NCBI GenBank assembly: GCA_963598415.1
Contig: CAVBUH010000050.1
Span: 1 to 64,000 of the forward strand
From: Colimorpha_A sp900556615
GTDB lineage: Bacteria > Bacillota > Clostridia > Oscillospirales > CAG-272
Length of the DNA: 64,000 nt
Direction: 5' to 3'
The notes beneath the pieces are model-generated. The model saw only the letters and a list, made by a program, of their open reading frames with translations, searched no databases and was not told where the DNA came from. The position numbers and the translations under genes were made by a program. Below are positions 62,011 through 64,000 of the stretch, piece after piece; the stretch's first letter is position 1, and each line of letters begins with the position of its first letter.

Positions 62011-63320
62011 CCGTACCGAAAAGAATTTTAGCGTCCTTAATAAGTTCTGTCTCGGCAGGAGTCGTACCGAGACTCGGAGCGCCCTATATTGCGATCGGCA
62101 GAAAGGAAGAGATTGCTGCTCTTCTCTCTGATCTTGAGGCTGTCAGCGACGGCGGCGCGGCAATGCGCTTTATTATCGGTAATTACGGAAGCGGAAAGAG
62201 CTTCCTAATACAACTTTTGCGTGGATATGCTATCGAAAGAGGCTTCATTTGTGCCGACTGCGACCTTTCCCCCGAAAGAAGAATCTGCGGCGGAAAAGGA
62301 ACCGGAATCGCTACTTATCGGGAGCTTATCAGAAATATGTCGTCCAAATCCTCTCCTGAGGGAGGCGCCTTGCAGCAAATCATTTCAAGATGGCTTTCCT
62401 CTGTTCAGGGGGAAACAGCGGCATCGGGAATACTGCCCGATTCCCCCGATTTCGGAAAAGAAGTTTCAAAACGGGTATTCTCCCTTTCAAAGGAACTCGA
62501 AAACAATGTCGGAGGATTTGATTTTGCATCGGTTATCAATGCATACTACCGCGCAACGGTTTCCGAGGATGAGGAAGCCCAAAGTCAGTGTCTGCGCTGG
62601 CTTCGCGGAGAATATACAACCAAAACAGAGGCAAAAAGCGCGCTTGCGGTAGGCTCAATCATAGATGACGATAATTGGTATGACTTTATAAAATTATGGG
62701 CGGAGTTTGTAAGAAAAATCGGATACAAGGGATTTGTCGTATTCATCGACGAATGTGTAAACCTATACAAAATAACCAATCGTATCAGCCGCGAAAACAA
62801 TTATGAAAAAATTCTGTCTATGTTTAACGATACCCTTCAGGGACGCGCTCCGGGACTTTCCGTTATTTGGGGCGGGACGCCGCAATTTCTGGAGGATACA
62901 AGGCGAGGACTCTTCAGCTATGAAGCATTGAGGTCTCGACTTATCGACAGCCGTTTTGCCAATAACGGCGAATACCGAAATTTGCTCGGTCCGGTGATAC
63001 GGTTAAGAAGACTCTCGGACAATGAGCTGTTTGCACTGATTTCAAGAGTAACAAAACTACACGGTATGTATTTCGGCTGGGAACCGCGGGTAAGCGAAAA
63101 TGAAATGGCTGATTTTTTGCGCGAATGTCTGAAACGCGCAGGCGCTGACATCATGATAACGCCGCGTGAAATCATCAGAGACTATATGTCGGTTCTAAAT
63201 ATTCTTTTTCAGAATCCCGACGCGGAGTTCACTTCCATTGTAGGAAAAAGCTTGACGCTTGAAAATGAAGATAAAAAAACCGATTCAAGCGAATTCTCTC
63301 TCGAGGACATTGAGCTGTAA
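61995..63320 (+). CDS. DUF2791/BrxD-like P-loop ATPase
   Basis: 441 residues. Walker A GNYGSGKSF near 61-69, Walker B FVVFIDECVNL, a sensor-like WGGTPQFLED and RLRRLSDNELFAL after it. This is the DUF2791 ATPase family, which includes BrxD of BREX systems and partners of TerB-N proteins. The neighbour usually expected, an SF2 helicase, is not within the window; instead a CapA-like gene follows. DNA-related function is inferred from the family. Confidence 0.82.
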   Translation: MDEKITVPKRILASLISSVSAGVVPRLGAPYIAIGRKEEIAALLSDLEAVSDGGAAMRFIIGNYGSGKSFLIQLLRGYAIERGFICADCDLSPERRICGGKGTGIATYRELIRNMSSKSSPEGGALQQIISRWLSSVQGETAASGILPDSPDFGKEVSKRVFSLSKELENNVGGFDFASVINAYYRATVSEDEEAQSQCLRWLRGEYTTKTEAKSALAVGSIIDDDNWYDFIKLWAEFVRKIGYKGFVVFIDECVNLYKITNRISRENNYEKILSMFNDTLQGRAPGLSVIWGGTPQFLEDTRRGLFSYEALRSRLIDSRFANNGEYRNLLGPVIRLRRLSDNELFALISRVTKLHGMYFGWEPRVSENEMADFLRECLKRAGADIMITPREIIRDYMSVLNILFQNPDAEFTSIVGKSLTLENEDKKTDSSEFSLEDIEL

Positions 63321-63375
63321 CAAAAATTTTCTCCTGTCGCCTTGAAAAATCCATACAAAATAGAAGGACCGACAC

Positions 63376-64000
63376 ATGAAGCTTCGTTATCTTGCATTTC
63401 TCCTTGCCGCATCGGCAATCCTGCTCCTTGCCTCCGGCGCTTCGCGGGAACGCATCTCTTTATCGCCTCATCCGTTATCAAGCAGTGAAAATACCCCCTC
63501 TCCAATTGTTCCTGACAACGATCAGCCGAATACCATGCTGTCGCTTGAAACACTGCCGCCCGAAACCACGGAAAAGCCGGAACCGGAAATCAACACCATA
63601 ACCATTTCCTTTTTGGGAGACTGTATGCTCGCTACCTATAAAGGAGGCAGAGGTGCCGGCAGCTTCAATCTTTATGCCGAAACAGCAGAGCCTTCTCACT
63701 TTTTTGCCGGCGTTTATGATATTCTTTCGTCTGACGATTTCACCGTAGCAAACTGTGAAAATGTCTTCACCGATCAAAACCTGCCCGAAACGCCAAAGGA
63801 TTACTCCCCTGCTTATTGGTACAGAAGTCCGAAAAAGAACGCTGCTATTTTTACTGCCGGAAGTATTGACATCATCTCTCTTGCAAACAACCACACAAAC
63901 GATTACGGTAAAACCGGCATGGCGGATACCATCTCAGCGCTGGAAGCCGAAAATCTTATATGGGGAAACACCGGGAATCCGGTAATCATCGAAAAATACG
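63376..64000 (+). CDS. CapA-family protein, N-terminal part (cut by window end)
   Basis: 208 codons are visible, no stop before 64000. A signal peptide (LAFLLAASAILLLASGAS) and a Thr/Pro/Glu-rich linker precede the metallophosphatase-like CapA domain: ISFLGDCMLA, VANCENVFT, and SLANNHTNDYG. CapA/PgsA proteins take part in poly-gamma-glutamate or related capsule work, though many homologues have no known role. GAAGGA is seven bases before the ATG. Confidence 0.88.
   Translation, partial: MKLRYLAFLLAASAILLLASGASRERISLSPHPLSSSENTPSPIVPDNDQPNTMLSLETLPPETTEKPEPEINTITISFLGDCMLATYKGGRGAGSFNLYAETAEPSHFFAGVYDILSSDDFTVANCENVFTDQNLPETPKDYSPAYWYRSPKKNAAIFTAGSIDIISLANNHTNDYGKTGMADTISALEAENLIWGNTGNPVIIEKY

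Overview
The window looks like a chromosomal piece of a spore-forming, anaerobic member of the Clostridia (Oscillospirales-like; inferred from gene content, no marker search was possible). Supporting genes are the spore-maturation pair spmA/spmB, a SpoVB/MATE-type flippase, an AbrB regulator with a zinc-binding tail, HemZ, a DUF6062 protein, a CD1247-type acidic protein, and good A+G Shine-Dalgarno sites with several TTG/GTG starts. Base composition is moderate and most genes sit in short same-strand operons.

Layout. 0.8-3.1 kb: abrB and spmA/spmB. 3.1-4.7 kb: a phage-like regulatory module (sigma-like HTH protein, XRE repressor, ImmA/IrrE protease). 4.9-9.1 kb: lipoproteins and a two-component system. 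9.5-16.4 kb: DtxR/MntR-type regulator with feoB, then alaS and a membrane glycosyltransferase. 16.6-24.1 kb: type II pantothenate kinase, AraC regulator, lipoate ligase, HAD phosphatase with a zeta-toxin/antitoxin-like pair, and a PRPP synthetase. 24.8-31.2 kb: ABC exporter, flippase, uridine-kinase-like protein. 31.6-41.7 kb: one long minus-strand operon cdaA-cdaR-FAD oxidoreductase-recJ-rel-dtd-hemZ, which places c-di-AMP synthesis and (p)ppGpp metabolism in the same transcription direction. 42.3-44.8 kb: an ATP-grasp gene, tRNA-Ala(CGC), and debris that looks like a decayed integrated element. 44.8-54.9 kb: minus-strand genes including a dihydroorotase-like protein without metal ligands, endonuclease IV, an amidase, a WG-repeat protein, rlmH, a YycJ-type hydrolase and a SbcD-like phosphoesterase. 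55.2-59 kb: rbfA, nrnA, a DUF6062 protein, efp. 60.1-64 kb: a TerB-N/TerB-C protein with a DUF2791-type ATPase, then a CapA-like protein cut by the window end.

The most unusual aspect is intergenic. At least six families of dispersed, hairpin-forming, non-coding repeats (called A to F here) make up a large part of the space between genes, with more than 30 copies or fragments in 64 kb. Families A, B and C all end in TTAAGG...CCTTAA-type inverted termini, are nested in each other, split operons, and in hemZ and prs even supply the stop codon. They behave like MITEs, but no intact transposase is present in the window; only an IS30-type transposase tail is seen. I regard these repeats, the face-to-face promoters of the XRE module, and the metal-ligand-free dihydroorotase as the main items for follow-up. 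All family assignments are from reading the sequence; no database search was run.
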